Source: Glandiceps talaboti | Lineage: Eukaryota; Hemichordata; Enteropneusta; Spengelidae | NCBI RefSeq assembly: GCF_964340395.1 | Contig: NC_135551.1 | Span: 8,916,379 to 8,980,378 of the forward strand | Direction of reading: 5' to 3' | Length of the DNA stretch: 64,000 nt | Part shown: positions 1 through 9,762 of the stretch, piece after piece | How the letters are laid out: each line of letters begins with the position of its first letter | How positions within the stretch are numbered: position 1 is the first letter of the stretch | Position numbers and translations under genes: made by a program | The notes under the pieces: generated by a model | Database searches by the model: none | Seen by the model: only the letters and a program-made list of their open reading frames with translations | Told to the model about the DNA's origin: nothing

Positions 1-330
1 TGAACAAACTCAAGACACCTACCCAATAAATTTCAACTCAATTGGCTCATTAGTTTCGGTATTTTTACCAAAAATTATATTTTGTAACCCTAATTTACAT
101 ATTAATGACCCAGTCAATTTGTCTTGAACAAACTTATATCTGTTAATTCCAAAACAGCTACACACCAAATTTTAACTCAATTCACCCTGTAGTTTTGTAG
201 AAGATTTTGAAGTATTTTACCCTAACTTCTAACCTAATTCATGGTAAAAATATCCCAATCAATTTGACTTGAACAAAGATATCTGCTCATGAAATGACAC
301 CTACACACTAGAATTCAGGATAATTCATTG
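1..330. repeat. Diverged tandem repeat, about 125-bp unit
   Basis: Three imperfect units share the order 'cttgaacaaa', 'acacctac', 'tttcaactcaatt' and a TAGTTTT-type motif, beginning near 1, 125 and 258. The TTTCA...CAAT...AGTTTT signature recurs at 895-1075 and 22190-22460, so this is probably an edge of a dispersed repeat family. No coding sequence seen. Confidence 0.5.
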
Positions 331-474
331 GTTTTAAAGGAGAAGAAGAAAGTACAAAATGTGTCGGATGAACAACAGAGAACAACCTAAAAATGGAACA
401 CAGATAAAAAAAATTCGAGTACTCAACAAAAAATAGCGGCAATGGTGTTGTAGCACAACTGTACAATTTTTAAA

Positions 475-890
475 AATGTTTATCCACATGCTGATACATG
501 TCGGTATAGCTGTCCATTTGCTAAATGACTATTCAGTTGCCAATCCAACCATGTTGTTATATTTGCAATGAACGCGATCATTAAGCTGTTGCTATGAACG
601 TGGTCATGTTGCTAGAAATATTTGCGTACATTTTTTTGAATGTTCATTCACTTGTCTATACATCCCCGATGTTATATCGGGGCAATATACGTTATCATTC
701 GACTGTTGCTATGAGCGTGGTGGTGTTGTTGTTGTTATGTACATCTGCATACATTTTTCGAATGTTTATTCATTTGTCTATTAATCCATGTTGTTATCTT
801 TGTGAAATACACCAGTAACACCACCGTTTGGATGTTGTTACAGGCTGGTCATGATTGCTAGGGACGTTTGCATTCATTTAGAATGCATAG
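475..890. repeat. Imperfect tandem repeat, about 118-bp unit
   Basis: Two clear units start near 590 and 709, each opening with TGTTGCTATGA(A/G)CGTGGT and continuing through ACATTTTT(T/C)GAATGTT and TTGTCTAT. Degraded partial units lie on both sides (475-589 and 830-890). The short open reading frame across it is a by-product of the repeat and is not called. Confidence 0.55.
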
Positions 891-894
891 CCAT

Positions 895-1075
895 AGTTTG
901 CATTAATCTTAATTTACTCAAAACTAAGAACGTTCCAGCCAAATTTCACGTCAATATGCCCAGCAGTTTTTGAGTTTTAAGTTTTTAGACTTTAAGCCAT
1001 TTACACACACATATTTCACCATGCCTATAGCATAACTGAACCTCAGTCCAGTTGTGCTAAAAAATAAAATATATC
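895..1075 (+). repeat. Dispersed repeat, copy 1
   Basis: Contains 'aaatttcacgtcaatatgcc', 'cagcagtttttgag' and 'accatgcctatagca' followed by a 'gttgtgctaaaa' end. The same blocks in the same order occur at 22190-22460, which defines an interspersed family, probably the end of a SINE or non-autonomous element. No protein is encoded. Confidence 0.5.
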
Positions 1076-1950
1076 AATTAAAACTTGAAAGCCAATGTAT
1101 AGTGTAGTATTTCACACTATAATGCTAAAGAGGTCGCGTTAACACATTATTTGACGCTATATTTGACACTGGGAAGGCAATTGTTTTTGGATATACGCGT
1201 CCTAAAGAGAGAACAAATTGGATCTGTGTTAGAAAACGAACAAGTTATCGTTTCCTTGTCAAATAAGACACTTACGCACAGTTCTGTATTGCAAGTTTTG
1301 GCTAAAATTCTTAGTGCAGTGTGGCCTGTGATAATTTGAATACAGGGTTCATATACTCAGAGTAAAACAAAATTCCAGGGCTTTTCGTCATTTTTCCAGG
1401 GGCATTCGTATTGATTTGGTTCATTGAATTTGTCCAGGGGTGTTGAAGATCAAAATTTATTTCATTGAATGACATATAATTCTCTGACATGGACGACAAG
1501 TAACTACCAAGGGCTCTCAAAAGCTGTCACAAAACATTTCAAAGACAGTCAACACTCTATGAAGTTGTTGGTTTCAAAAAACATCATAGCCATTAGATTA
1601 ATATCGTTCATTTCCAATCAGCCTAATGGAAAAGACATTAACCACGATCTTTAAACATTGGAAATGACAATTTGTTTTGTCTATATATTTCTATATATAT
1701 TTATCTCTGCATCGTTGTCTTATTATTTTAGTACCATGAGTCAATACTGTAATACTAGACTTTGCTTCCATCAAAATCTTGACTATCATGTTCACTCACT
1801 AGTGCATTGTAGGTGCTAAAATATGAATTTATACATTGTGGGTCCCAATAAACTTATCCCTACCAACATTAAATCAACCAATTCATCACAGTCTTTCAAA
1901 CGGCATTTCTTTGAGCAATACATTGATCGAGTGTAACTTTTTATGTGTCT
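1076..1950. other. No gene seen
   Basis: AT-rich non-coding sequence. Short open frames of about 60 codons at 1151-1339 and 1469-1654 have no recognisable domain, no convincing start context and no splice-site support. Confidence 0.5.
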
Positions 1951-1952
1951 TC

Positions 1953-2026
1953 TTTATGCAAATCGCCTCTCTAATCCATCTTTGGTATCTGTCCGTTTCT
2001 TTGTCCACGATCTTTGCCCCCTGATC
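1953..2026 (-). mobile_element. Penelope-like element fragment, inverted copy
   Basis: Read on the minus strand, this 74-bp block encodes a KETDRYQRWIREAICI-like stretch. It is the near-exact reverse complement of 2994-3068 in the neighbouring plus-strand Penelope-like relic. Penelope-like elements are known for inverted partial copies next to the main copy, so this may belong to the same insertion. Only this block is shared; sequence on either side does not match. Confidence 0.6.
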
Positions 2027-2106
2027 AATCTTACATTGGGGAAATATAACTGGTAGACAGTTCAGCTACTGATTGAAAGAACACTCTAGTGAAGTCGAAG
2101 TGTACC

Positions 2107-2119
2107 AACAAAGGAGCTT
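2107..2119. repeat. Target-site duplication, left copy
   Basis: AACAAAGGAGCTT here is repeated exactly at 2891-2903 and brackets the LINE fragment. Removing the insert and one copy restores the Penelope-like reading frame. Confidence 0.9.
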
Positions 2120-2742
2120 ACCCAAAAGCAGCATATCAAATGTTGAAAAGGTTAGATGAAGCAGGTAGAAAAACATGGGCAGCATACGTTACAATTTTAC
2201 TGATGAAATATGGTTTTGGTATTGGTTGGTTAGAGCAGCAGATTGGCAATGAGGAAGTGTTTTTAAAATTATTTACGCAAAGAGTGAAAGATTGTTGTTT
2301 TCAGGAATGGTCTTCCGAAATTCGGGAATCAGCTAGATTACGTACGTACAGAGAATTTAAATCTGCTCTCGAACCAGAACAGTATTTATCATCTATAACG
2401 GTTATGATATACAAACGTGCATTAGCTCGATTCCGTTGCTCTAGCCACAATCTAAGAGTGGAATCGGGTAGACTCGAAAATGTTCTTTTAACTGATCGAT
2501 GCTGCCCTTTTTGTGTACTTTTTGACGTTTCTGTTATAGAAGATGAATACCACTTGTTGATGTCATGTCCATTATATGCTGCTGACAGAGCCGTACACAT
2601 TCCCAAGTATTATTATACTTTCCCATCCAGGGAAAAGTTTAATTATCTTCTTTCAAATGCAAACTCCAAACTTAATTTTCAGTTGGCTATTTTCATATTT
2701 AAGTCTTTCCAAACACGAGAGAGGTTTTTGAAGGAAGTCTAG
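2120..2742 (+). pseudogene. LINE ORF2 C-terminal fragment (zf-RVT-like tail)
   Basis: Open throughout, without its own start codon, and stopping at TAG 2740. The sequence runs YPKAAYQMLKRLDEAGRKTW..., then RALARFRCSSHNLRVESGR, then CCPFC...EDEYHLLMSCPLY. This Cys-Cys...His...Cys block is the zinc-binding tail of many invertebrate LINE proteins. No polymerase motifs are included, so it is inert. By chance it stays in frame with a few Penelope-derived codons upstream. The clade is not certain from the tail alone. Confidence 0.8.
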
Positions 2743-2890
2743 ATTTTTGTATCATTAATTTCGTTTTATGGCATATGTGTAGTTGGATAACTTTAACTAT
2801 ATGTTGTCCAATCCAGTGTGTTTCAGCTGTGTATGTAACTTTTGTATGATGGGCCGTGGCCCTTTACCGAAATAAAATTATTATTATTAT
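2120..2890 (+). mobile_element. 5'-truncated LINE with target-site duplication
   Basis: The insert carries the last ~208 codons of a non-LTR reverse transcriptase, about 145 bases of 3' UTR ending 'gggccgtggccctttaccgaaataaa', and an (ATT)n tail at 2877-2890. Perfect 13-bp duplications at 2107-2119 and 2891-2903 flank it, the mark of target-primed reverse transcription. Its 5' truncation lies well downstream of the catalytic domain. Confidence 0.88.
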
Positions 2891-2903
2891 AACAAAGGAG
2901 CTT
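2891..2903. repeat. Target-site duplication, right copy
   Basis: Exact partner of 2107-2119. Confidence 0.9.
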
Positions 2904-3290
2904 CACAAGATCTACCAGGAGAGCATCCGTCACAGAAATGAATAAAAGTGCCATCACTGACCACATCCGTAGAACCAATCATGTAATAGACCGGGAGGGG
3001 GCAAAGATCGAGGACAAAGAAACGGACAGATACCAAAGATGGATTAGAGAGGCGATTTGCATAAAGAAGAGGGGATCCACCATAAACAGGGATGAGGGGC
3101 TTACAACCTGAGTACCGTGTGGACTGGTCTACTTTCGCCGATACCACTACGAGGCAAACAGTTCAATCTGAAGATGGCTGCCGATGGTAGTCGAAACGTC
3201 AACGTTCTCTGGTATGAAAAATTACCTTGGTTGTGAAATACTATTTTTCTCAAGATATTGTCCAGCCTGATGAAACTATTCACGGATATA

Positions 3291-3550
3291 TAAAAGTCAC
3301 CCTTTCTACACGGCTCGGTAATATACTAAACGCGCGCATGCGTGATAACAGGCCATTTTGTAATACCCCAACGTCGTACAAGTTTTTGGGCCTTTAAAAA
3401 GCGAAATAGGGGTACCCGCCATTGACCCTCTATTAGTCACCAGGCTAGGGAGTCATATATACTTTCCTTTGCTCATACACATACGACTCTGTTGAGTAAT
3501 CACTTAATCTACGCTGCGAAAATCGAAAAATTCCTCACAGAAATTTAAAA
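3291..3550 (+). other. Region 5' of the piggyBac gene
   Basis: Leader of the piggyBac element. I could not place its terminal inverted repeat or a flanking TTAA with confidence. The sequence around 3330-3360 is CpG-rich (acgcgcgcatgcg). No other gene. Confidence 0.35.
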
Positions 3551-4457
3551 ATGGCGACAAGGCGACAACTCCGTATCGATCCACTGCATGATGAGGATGC
3601 TTTCTGGGCTTTTTTTGATCGCATTGACATCGGAAATAGCTCAGAAAGTGAAGAAGAAGAAGAATAAGAAGACATCGACCAAGATGGTGGCGAAGATGAC
3701 ATAAACGATCAAGAAAATCAACCACCGCCGCCGCCACCACCACCACCACCATCGCCACCTCCAAGACGTCAACGGTTGAGACAACAACAAGACCCAAATC
3801 CACCGATGGCAGAGTGGCGTGAAAATATAAACGGTAGGTAAGCCCCTATTTACGATCGTGTCAGTGGGCCCACTATAGCTATGCACAACGACAGCCGACC
3901 TTTAGATTATTTTAGCATTTTTGTTGACAATATAATTTTACAACTCTTAGTAGACATGACGAATTTGAACGCAGCAAGGAAGAGGGCAAGACACAACGAC
4001 AGCGGGGCATGGGTAGACATCGACATAGTTGAAATGAAAGCCTTTTTAGGATTATGTCTGGCGATGGGTGTCATGAAGTTGCCTACATTAGACCTGTACT
4101 GGAGAAGGACAGACAGGCTTTTTTGTTGTAATTTTCCTGAGGTCATGTCAAGAGATCGTTTCCTTCAGATTTATCGTTATTTACATGTCTCCGATGATGA
4201 CTTACAACAGCCTAGAGGACACCCAAACTATGATAAGCTGTTCAAGATTAGACTGTTTTTAGATCTGATAAATGCTAAGTTTTTTGATGCTTATATTCTT
4301 TCTCGGGAGGTATCCATCGACGAGTCCATCATACCGTTCAAGGGAAGATTATCATTCAAAGTATTGATAAGAAACAAGCCACATCGATTCGGGATAAAGT
4401 GTTGGGTTTTATCTGAAACAGAGACCGGGTACGTCAAGAGGCTTCAGATATATCAAG
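3551..4457 (+). pseudogene. piggyBac-family transposase, exon 1 (DDE_Tnp_1_7), with stops
   Basis: Starts at ATG 3551 (MATRRQLRIDPLHDEDAFWAF...) with an acidic N-terminus, then a stop TAA at 3665. The same frame continues through a proline run and meets a second TAA at 3839, beside a possible donor GGTAAG. From 3881 it reads the piggyBac core: LDYFSIFVD, FLGLCLAMGVMKLPTLDLYW, then VSIDESIIPFKGR, which holds the first catalytic Asp (codon at 4319). The exon ends at a CAAG|GTAAAC donor, and joining to 5560 keeps the frame. DDE piggyBac transposases move elements between TTAA sites. Two in-frame stops show this copy no longer makes a full protein. Confidence 0.88.
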
Positions 4458-4540
4458 GTAAACATGTTGTTCATGTTTGTATTGGCATTGTAATTTATTA
4501 TTGTGTGCACACTTTTATCAAAGTCACATCATGGTACTGG

Positions 4541-5170
4541 GTACCTATAATTTTTGTTAGTCAATTTATTGTGTAAATAATATCAGATTGTAGCACAGAC
4601 AATGTCTTCATAATATTACTAGGTACAGCTATAATTTTGTTAGTCAATTTATTATGTAAATAATATCAAATTGTAGACACACAATGTCTTCATAATATTT
4701 CTAGGTACAGCTATAATTTTTGTTAGTCAATTTATTGTGTAAATAATATCAGATTGTAGACACACAATGTCTTAATAATATTACTAGGTACAGCTATAAT
4801 TTTTGTAAATAATATCAGATTGTAGACACAATGTCTTCATAATATTACTAGGTACAGCTATAATTTTTGTTAGTCAATTTATTGTGTAAATAATATCAGA
4901 TTGTAGACACACAATGTCTTCATAATATTACTAGGTACAGGTATAATTTTTTGTTAGTAAATTTATTGTGTAAATAATATCATATTGTAGACACAGACAA
5001 TGTCTTCATACTAGGTACAGCTATAATTTTTGTTAGTCAATTTATTGTGTAAATAATATCAGATTGTAAACACACAATGTCTTCATAATATTACTAGGTA
5101 CAGCTATAACTTGTGTTAGTCAATTTATTGTGTAAATAATATCAGATAGTAGACACACAATGTCTTCAAT
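4541..5170. repeat. 83-bp minisatellite, about 8 units
   Basis: Unit consensus runs through AGGTACAGCTATAATTTTTG, TTAGTCAATTTATTGTG, TAAATAATATCAGATTG and ACACACAATGTCTTCATAA. Unit starts lie near 4540, 4621, 4704, 4786, 4850, 4932, 5012 and 5096. Copies differ by a few substitutions and short deletions; the fourth lacks the TTAGTCAATTTATTG block. Confidence 0.9.
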
Positions 5171-5250
5171 TTTACCACAGTAAATAAATTATAATTAGTA
5201 TATTGTCATTGTATTTATTTTGTACACTTCTTATCAAACCCAAATCATGT

Positions 5251-5275
5251 ATGACATGACATGACATGACATGAC
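5251..5275. repeat. (ATGAC)5 microsatellite
   Basis: Five perfect tandem copies within the piggyBac intron. Confidence 0.9.
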
Positions 5276-5559
5276 ATACAAATCAGTATACTATTGTATT
5301 CAGTCCCTTCCATTTTTGTAAGTTTGTGAGTCATAATAATAGTGAGACAAACATATAGTTTGATGGATAGATCAATTATCATTTGTCATAAAATAAATGT
5401 AACATACGTAGGTATTTTTTACTCTATTTCAGTATTTGTATTTTTTCAGGGTTCTATTGTATTGTTAGGTGTGTGGTTTTAGTCACAAAATAATCATCAA
5501 ATACATGACAAACATTTTGAAATGAAATTGACATTTTTTCTATTTATTATTTATTTCAG

Positions 5560-5798
5560 GGAAAGAGGGAAACCGACCAGAAGTAGGGCAAGCCAGGCGA
5601 GTTGTTTCAGATCTTCTTTAGGGTTTATTTAATTTAGGTCATCATCTGTATACAGACAATTTTTATACAAGTGTCAGGTTAGCTAACGATCTTTACCAAC
5701 AGGGAACATTGTTGTGTGGGACAGTACGATTCAGTTCTGCACTTCCACAAGACATCAAGCTCGCCAACGTTGATAGGGGCACCATGAGATGGAGGATG
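5560..5798 (+). pseudogene. piggyBac transposase, exon 2 left part
   Basis: Reads GKEGNRPEVGQARRVVSDLL, a stop TAG at 5619, then GHHLYTDNFYTSVRLANDL, which holds the second catalytic Asp (codon 5655-5657), and LCGTVRFSSALPQDIKLANVDRG in the usual piggyBac order. The reading is cut near 5798 by the 3' tail of the minus-strand LINE and resumes at about 9777. Confidence 0.85.
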
Positions 5799-6042
5799 GC
5801 TTTAGTTTAGTTTAGTTTATTTCAGTAAAACAACAAGATCGACAGTGCAGATATACAAATAAAAACTGGAACAATTTGTTGAATTACTTGGATAACCCAC
5901 GAAAGTCAAAGACTTGTTTCCAGTGGGGTCCGTACAGTGATTCAAGAAAGTGGCAGGATTAGCATAAGTATTTGACTACAGATGAAAAGGAAAGCTATCG
6001 AGGCAAACTAGCTAATAGGGAATAAACACGCTGTTTCCAGTA
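5799..6042 (-). other. LINE 3' UTR and tail
   Basis: About 240 bases after the LINE stop codon, ending in the TTTAG-type microsatellite. CR1/L2 reverse transcriptases usually recognise the 3' UTR end in trans. Confidence 0.65.
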
Positions 6043-9000
6043 TTAGTGGTCCCTTAGTGTACTGGACAGATATGATTTGACTGCTTTTTTGAAGACATTC
6101 CTTTGTGATATCTGTTTTATCGATACTGGTAGATTATTCCAGTCCTTGATAGCATTAGCGTAAAACGTATTTGCAGCCTGACCTTTAATCATTGGCTGGT
6201 GAAAATTGTACCTACTTCCCCTAGTACCATAGTTATGAACAGAGGATACTTTGGTAAACTGATGGGACAAGTACTCCGGGCTGGAGTTATTGTATATTTT
6301 GAAAGCATGGTTGAATCGGAGCTGGCTCACTCTACCCTTGACATCCAGCATACCCAGGGCATCAAACTGATCAGCACCTATGTGTGATATTGGCTCCATA
6401 GAAAGGATGAACCGTATTATTTTGTTTTGTGCAATTTGGAGTTTCTTTTTGAGAGTTGTGGTAAGAGCAGAGTACCAGGATGAACATGAATAATCAAAGT
6501 GACATTGGATCAGAGCAGAGCAAAGGGTTTTACGGGAGTATTGGTTGAGAAAATTTGCTTGTCTGTAAAGGAACTTAAGCCTTGAATTGGTTTTCTTAAT
6601 GATATTCTGAACAATTTGGAGCCCTGATAGATTTTGATCAAGATCGAGCCCAAGGTATTTGACAGATTTGCTGGCATGAATATCATGTTGATTACAAGTT
6701 ATTTTGAATTCAGAAACCTTACTTAGTTTGCGTTTCGAGCCGAATAGAATGAGTTCTGTTTTCCCGAGGTGGAGAGAAAGCTTATTGTCAATCAGCCATT
6801 TGTTACATGATTCAAGTTCTTTGCCCAACTCCGAGGCAATGTGATGCACGTCCTTATGTGACACTAAAATGGCACTGTCATCAGCATAAAGTAGGAGTTT
6901 ACATTTGATGGAAATTTCCATATCATTCACATAGCATATAAATAATAATGGCCCTAGAATACTTCCTTGCGGAACACCACAGTGAATATCCTTGATATCT
7001 GAATTCGTTTCATTTACATTAACTAACTGTTTTCTGCCAGTTAGATAAGACTGGAACCATTGCACTGATTCTATACCCATAAGGTTAAGCTTTTTGCACA
7101 AAATAATGTGGTCAACGGTGTCAAATGCTTTTTGAAGATCTAATAGAAGCATGCCAGTGTAATTTCCAGAAGCTGTTTGGGATCTGATATAGTCCTGCAA
7201 ATGAATTAAACAGGTATCGGTGGAATAGTTACCCCTAAAGCCAGATTGTAGGTGATAAATCATGCTATTATCGCTAAGATATTTTTCAAGTTGTACATGA
7301 ACTGCCCTTTCGAGAATCTTAGATGTAACACTCAGTATGCTGACAGGCCTGTAATTGCCGACTTCCAAGCGACTGTTCTTTTTAAATAGAGGTTTAACCC
7401 TAGCAAATTTAAACTCATCTGGTACAGTTTCACTGGTGATAGATAGATTCACAATATGAGTGATAGGGACCGCTATAGCGTTGGAACTGTCTTTTAAAAA
7501 CCTTGCTGGAATACCATCTAAACCTGTGCTTTTGCACACACTCAGTTTGTCAAGTTCAGACTGTATAAATTCCATGCTTACTGGTTGCAATGAAAATGAA
7601 TTAGGAAGAACGCCTTTCTTATTGTAATAATTTTTGACAGTGTCTGAATTAACATTATAAACACCTGTTGCCCTAGGAAGCTTGCTTACAAGGGTCGATG
7701 ATATCGTAGTGTAAAACGTATTGATATGGTTGGCAATTGATTTGCTATCAAAACACTGCTCTCCATCGATATTTAGAATGACATTACACTTATCTTTGGA
7801 CTTAGCGTTATATCCTAAATCCTTAAACTGTTGCCATAGCTTTTGGGGGTTGTTTTTATGCTCCTCAATTTTATTGGACAGATAATCACTTTTGGCATTC
7901 TTAATTGACCGTTGTACTCTATTTCTGATTTTGCAATATTCTTTATAAAATACCTCGTTTTTTGTTTTCTTAAATTGAAGTAATACTGTATCTCTTTCTG
8001 AAATACATTCAAGGATTTCCGCTGTCATCCACGGTTCGGAACGCTGTTTCAGCCTTACTTCTTTAACAGGTGCAACAACGTTCAGAACATCGGTAAACAT
8101 GACTTTAAACAATGACCAGGCCTCATTCACATCATCACAGGTGGTAACACAGTCCCAATTTTTACTTCCTAATTGGCTAGTCAGCGTTTCCTTTGAATAA
8201 TTTTTCAGTGATCTAATTGTAACATTTTTGTGGCAATTAATTGAACCTTTGACAATTTTCCTGGTGCAGTATATGAGAAAGTGATCGCTTATGCCAGTGG
8301 GGATGACCCCAAACTGACTTATTTTTTCAGAGTTGTTACACAGAATATGATCAAGAATTGTGGAACTGTTAGTGGTTACTCTGGTAGGATTTGTAATGAG
8401 TTGTTTGAGCCCAAACAAACTACAGACATTGGCATAGTTTATATACAGAGATGACCTTGGGTGACGAGAACAGATGTTGAAATCACCTAGAATTATAATT
8501 TCACAATCTGACCTGATTCTAGACAAAGTATCTTCAAAGTTAGTGGTAAAAGACGTTTGTGTTGGTGGTCTATAGCAAACACCTAAAACAATGGGTTTAG
8601 TTTTTGTCAACAGAATTTCTGTCCATATGGATTCTTGGTCATCAGATTCAAGTTCGTTTCTTGGGTTAAATGCAATATCGGAGCGAATGTACATGCATAC
8701 ACCACCGCCGTTCCTGTCCCGATCTCGCCGAAGTATGTTGTACCCGGGAATCTTCACCTCGTTGTCGGTGACTGTGTCATCTAGCCATGTTTCGCTGAAT
8801 CCAATGATGTGAGCCTTGGACTTACTTGCTAGGACACGAATTTCTGATATCTTAGAGAGCAAGGAACGAGCGTTGAGATGAAAGCAGTGCAGACCCTTCT
8901 GTTTAAAACAGTCAAAGTTGAAACTAGAGGCGTTAGATATATCGTCTACAGGAACCTGGATATGTTCTTCTAGTGGTTCTATTACTGGGAAGGGGAGATC

Positions 9001-9762
9001 ATTGTAAGAACACTTATTACAGTTATATGTGAATTCTATATTGTTGGCAACAAGGTTGTCGTAGTCTGACAGTGAAAGAAAACCAGTACATCTACAGTGA
9101 ATCCAACGCTCACATTGGTCGCAGCTGATGGCTTTGCTTCGACTGGTCACCCTTTTCTCACAATGAACACAGGTGGATTTCAGTTTTCTTTGAGAGACTC
9201 GGTCAGGGTACTCTAGATTTATAGTTGGGTCCATTTGGTTCTTAGTATCCGAGTCATTCTGTTGTACTGGTGGGGAAAGAGCACATTTCGGACATTTCCA
9301 TGGGAAATTATCAATTTCTGTCAATGAATTATACAGTTCAGTTGATACATGACCGCACTTGATATGAATCCATGTGTTGCATTCGTCACATAATATAGCT
9401 TGATGATTCCTTGCTACAACACGGTTACATACACTGCAAGGTCCAGGGTTTGTATTAATGTCCCCCGACATCAGTAGAATGATGGTGAATAGGTAGACTG
9501 ACCTTCTTAGTTTGTTCTTTACGATGACGGAGCCACGGCCATTTTGTTTAGCAGTGGCCAACGGCTGTGTAAGCTGTCTAGCTTCAACAATTCCAAAATG
9601 TAAGGTGTTTGTTGAATGACTTTGGCTGAGAATAGCACAAGCTAAGTCAGGATCATCCTCTTTGTTGAAATATAGCGAAATGTTGTCCTTCAAAATCTTG
9701 AAGCCATTGAAAATTGATACAAAATACAGAGCCAGCAAGACGCCCTGCATCCTGGCCACCAT
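6043..9762 (-). CDS. LINE polyprotein: 2A-like, 2 PHD, AP endonuclease, reverse transcriptase
   Basis: 1,239 codons with no stop or frameshift. Residues 1-90 begin with a hydrophobic segment. Residues 93-108 form a 2A-like peptide ending DINTNPGP. Two PHD-type fingers follow at about 109-160 (C109, C112, C125, C128, H133, C136, C157, C160) and 198-251. The APE-type endonuclease spans about 291-500: LNARSL, GFSETWLD (E324), LGDFN (D427, N429) and SDH (491-493). Reverse transcriptase spans about 740-970: LDLQKAFDTVD (D874), GVPQGSILGPLLF and YADD (958-961). A conserved C-terminal tail follows. All catalytic residues that I can check are present, so it could still be active. CR1/L2 is my best clade call. 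APE-type LINEs with N-terminal 2A peptides are known from sea urchin, amphioxus and molluscs. Confidence 0.92.
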   Translation of the reverse strand: MVARMQGVLLALYFVSIFNGFKILKDNISLYFNKEDDPDLACAILSQSHSTNTLHFGIVEARQLTQPLATAKQNGRGSVIVKNKLRRSVYLFTIILLMSGDINTNPGPCSVCNRVVARNHQAILCDECNTWIHIKCGHVSTELYNSLTEIDNFPWKCPKCALSPPVQQNDSDTKNQMDPTINLEYPDRVSQRKLKSTCVHCEKRVTSRSKAISCDQCERWIHCRCTGFLSLSDYDNLVANNIEFTYNCNKCSYNDLPFPVIEPLEEHIQVPVDDISNASSFNFDCFKQKGLHCFHLNARSLLSKISEIRVLASKSKAHIIGFSETWLDDTVTDNEVKIPGYNILRRDRDRNGGGVCMYIRSDIAFNPRNELESDDQESIWTEILLTKTKPIVLGVCYRPPTQTSFTTNFEDTLSRIRSDCEIIILGDFNICSRHPRSSLYINYANVCSLFGLKQLITNPTRVTTNSSTILDHILCNNSEKISQFGVIPTGISDHFLIYCTRKIVKGSINCHKNVTIRSLKNYSKETLTSQLGSKNWDCVTTCDDVNEAWSLFKVMFTDVLNVVAPVKEVRLKQRSEPWMTAEILECISERDTVLLQFKKTKNEVFYKEYCKIRNRVQRSIKNAKSDYLSNKIEEHKNNPQKLWQQFKDLGYNAKSKDKCNVILNIDGEQCFDSKSIANHINTFYTTISSTLVSKLPRATGVYNVNSDTVKNYYNKKGVLPNSFSLQPVSMEFIQSELDKLSVCKSTGLDGIPARFLKDSSNAIAVPITHIVNLSITSETVPDEFKFARVKPLFKKNSRLEVGNYRPVSILSVTSKILERAVHVQLEKYLSDNSMIYHLQSGFRGNYSTDTCLIHLQDYIRSQTASGNYTGMLLLDLQKAFDTVDHIILCKKLNLMGIESVQWFQSYLTGRKQLVNVNETNSDIKDIHCGVPQGSILGPLLFICYVNDMEISIKCKLLLYADDSAILVSHKDVHHIASELGKELESCNKWLIDNKLSLHLGKTELILFGSKRKLSKVSEFKITCNQHDIHASKSVKYLGLDLDQNLSGLQIVQNIIKKTNSRLKFLYRQANFLNQYSRKTLCSALIQCHFDYSCSSWYSALTTTLKKKLQIAQNKIIRFILSMEPISHIGADQFDALGMLDVKGRVSQLRFNHAFKIYNNSSPEYLSHQFTKVSSVHNYGTRGSRYNFHQPMIKGQAANTFYANAIKDWNNLPVSIKQISQRNVFKKAVKSYLSSTLRDH
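9439..9486 (-). other. 2A-like ribosome-skipping peptide (coding)
   Basis: Residues 93-108 of the LINE protein: TIILLMSGDINTNPGP, placed just before the first PHD finger. The classic consensus is D(V/I)ExNPGP; here the Glu is Asn, with the NPGP core and the preceding hydrophobic/SGD context kept. If functional, it would release an N-terminal product of 107 residues ending in glycine from a downstream protein starting with proline. Confidence 0.75.

Larger units (their letters stand above)
2069..3290 (+). pseudogene. Penelope-like retroelement, 3' end (GIY-YIG region), interrupted
   Basis: Ignoring the LINE inserted at 2120-2890, one frame reads from about 2073 (LKEHSSEVEVYQQRSF) into 2904 onward (TRSTRRASVTEMNKSAITDH), then WIREAICIKKRGSTINRDEG, ending at TGA 3109. 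This is the C-terminal endonuclease region of Penelope-like reverse transcriptases: the KSAITDH...NH...DW-type stretch and the terminal MNRDEG-type motif are diagnostic from my knowledge of the family. The following 3' UTR holds the 'cgaaacgtcaacg' motif usual for these elements. The reverse transcriptase part is absent, so the copy is 5'-truncated and dead. The element was present before the LINE landed in it. Confidence 0.8.
4458..5559 (+). other. piggyBac gene intron
   Basis: Bounded by CAAG|GTAAAC and a tttatttatttCAG|G acceptor. Splicing restores the family reading YQGKEGNRPEVGQ. Most of the intron is the 83-bp minisatellite (4541-5170), followed by an (ATGAC)5 run. Confidence 0.7.

Noticed and set aside
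2301-2606. 101-codon minus-strand frame
   Set aside because: Antisense shadow of the LINE C-terminal fragment.
3504-3886. Minus-strand frames rich in Val/Trp/Arg
   Set aside because: Antisense to the proline codons and acidic tail of the piggyBac N-terminus.
6199-8812. Short plus-strand frames within the LINE
   Set aside because: Antisense shadows of the intact 1,239-codon ORF.
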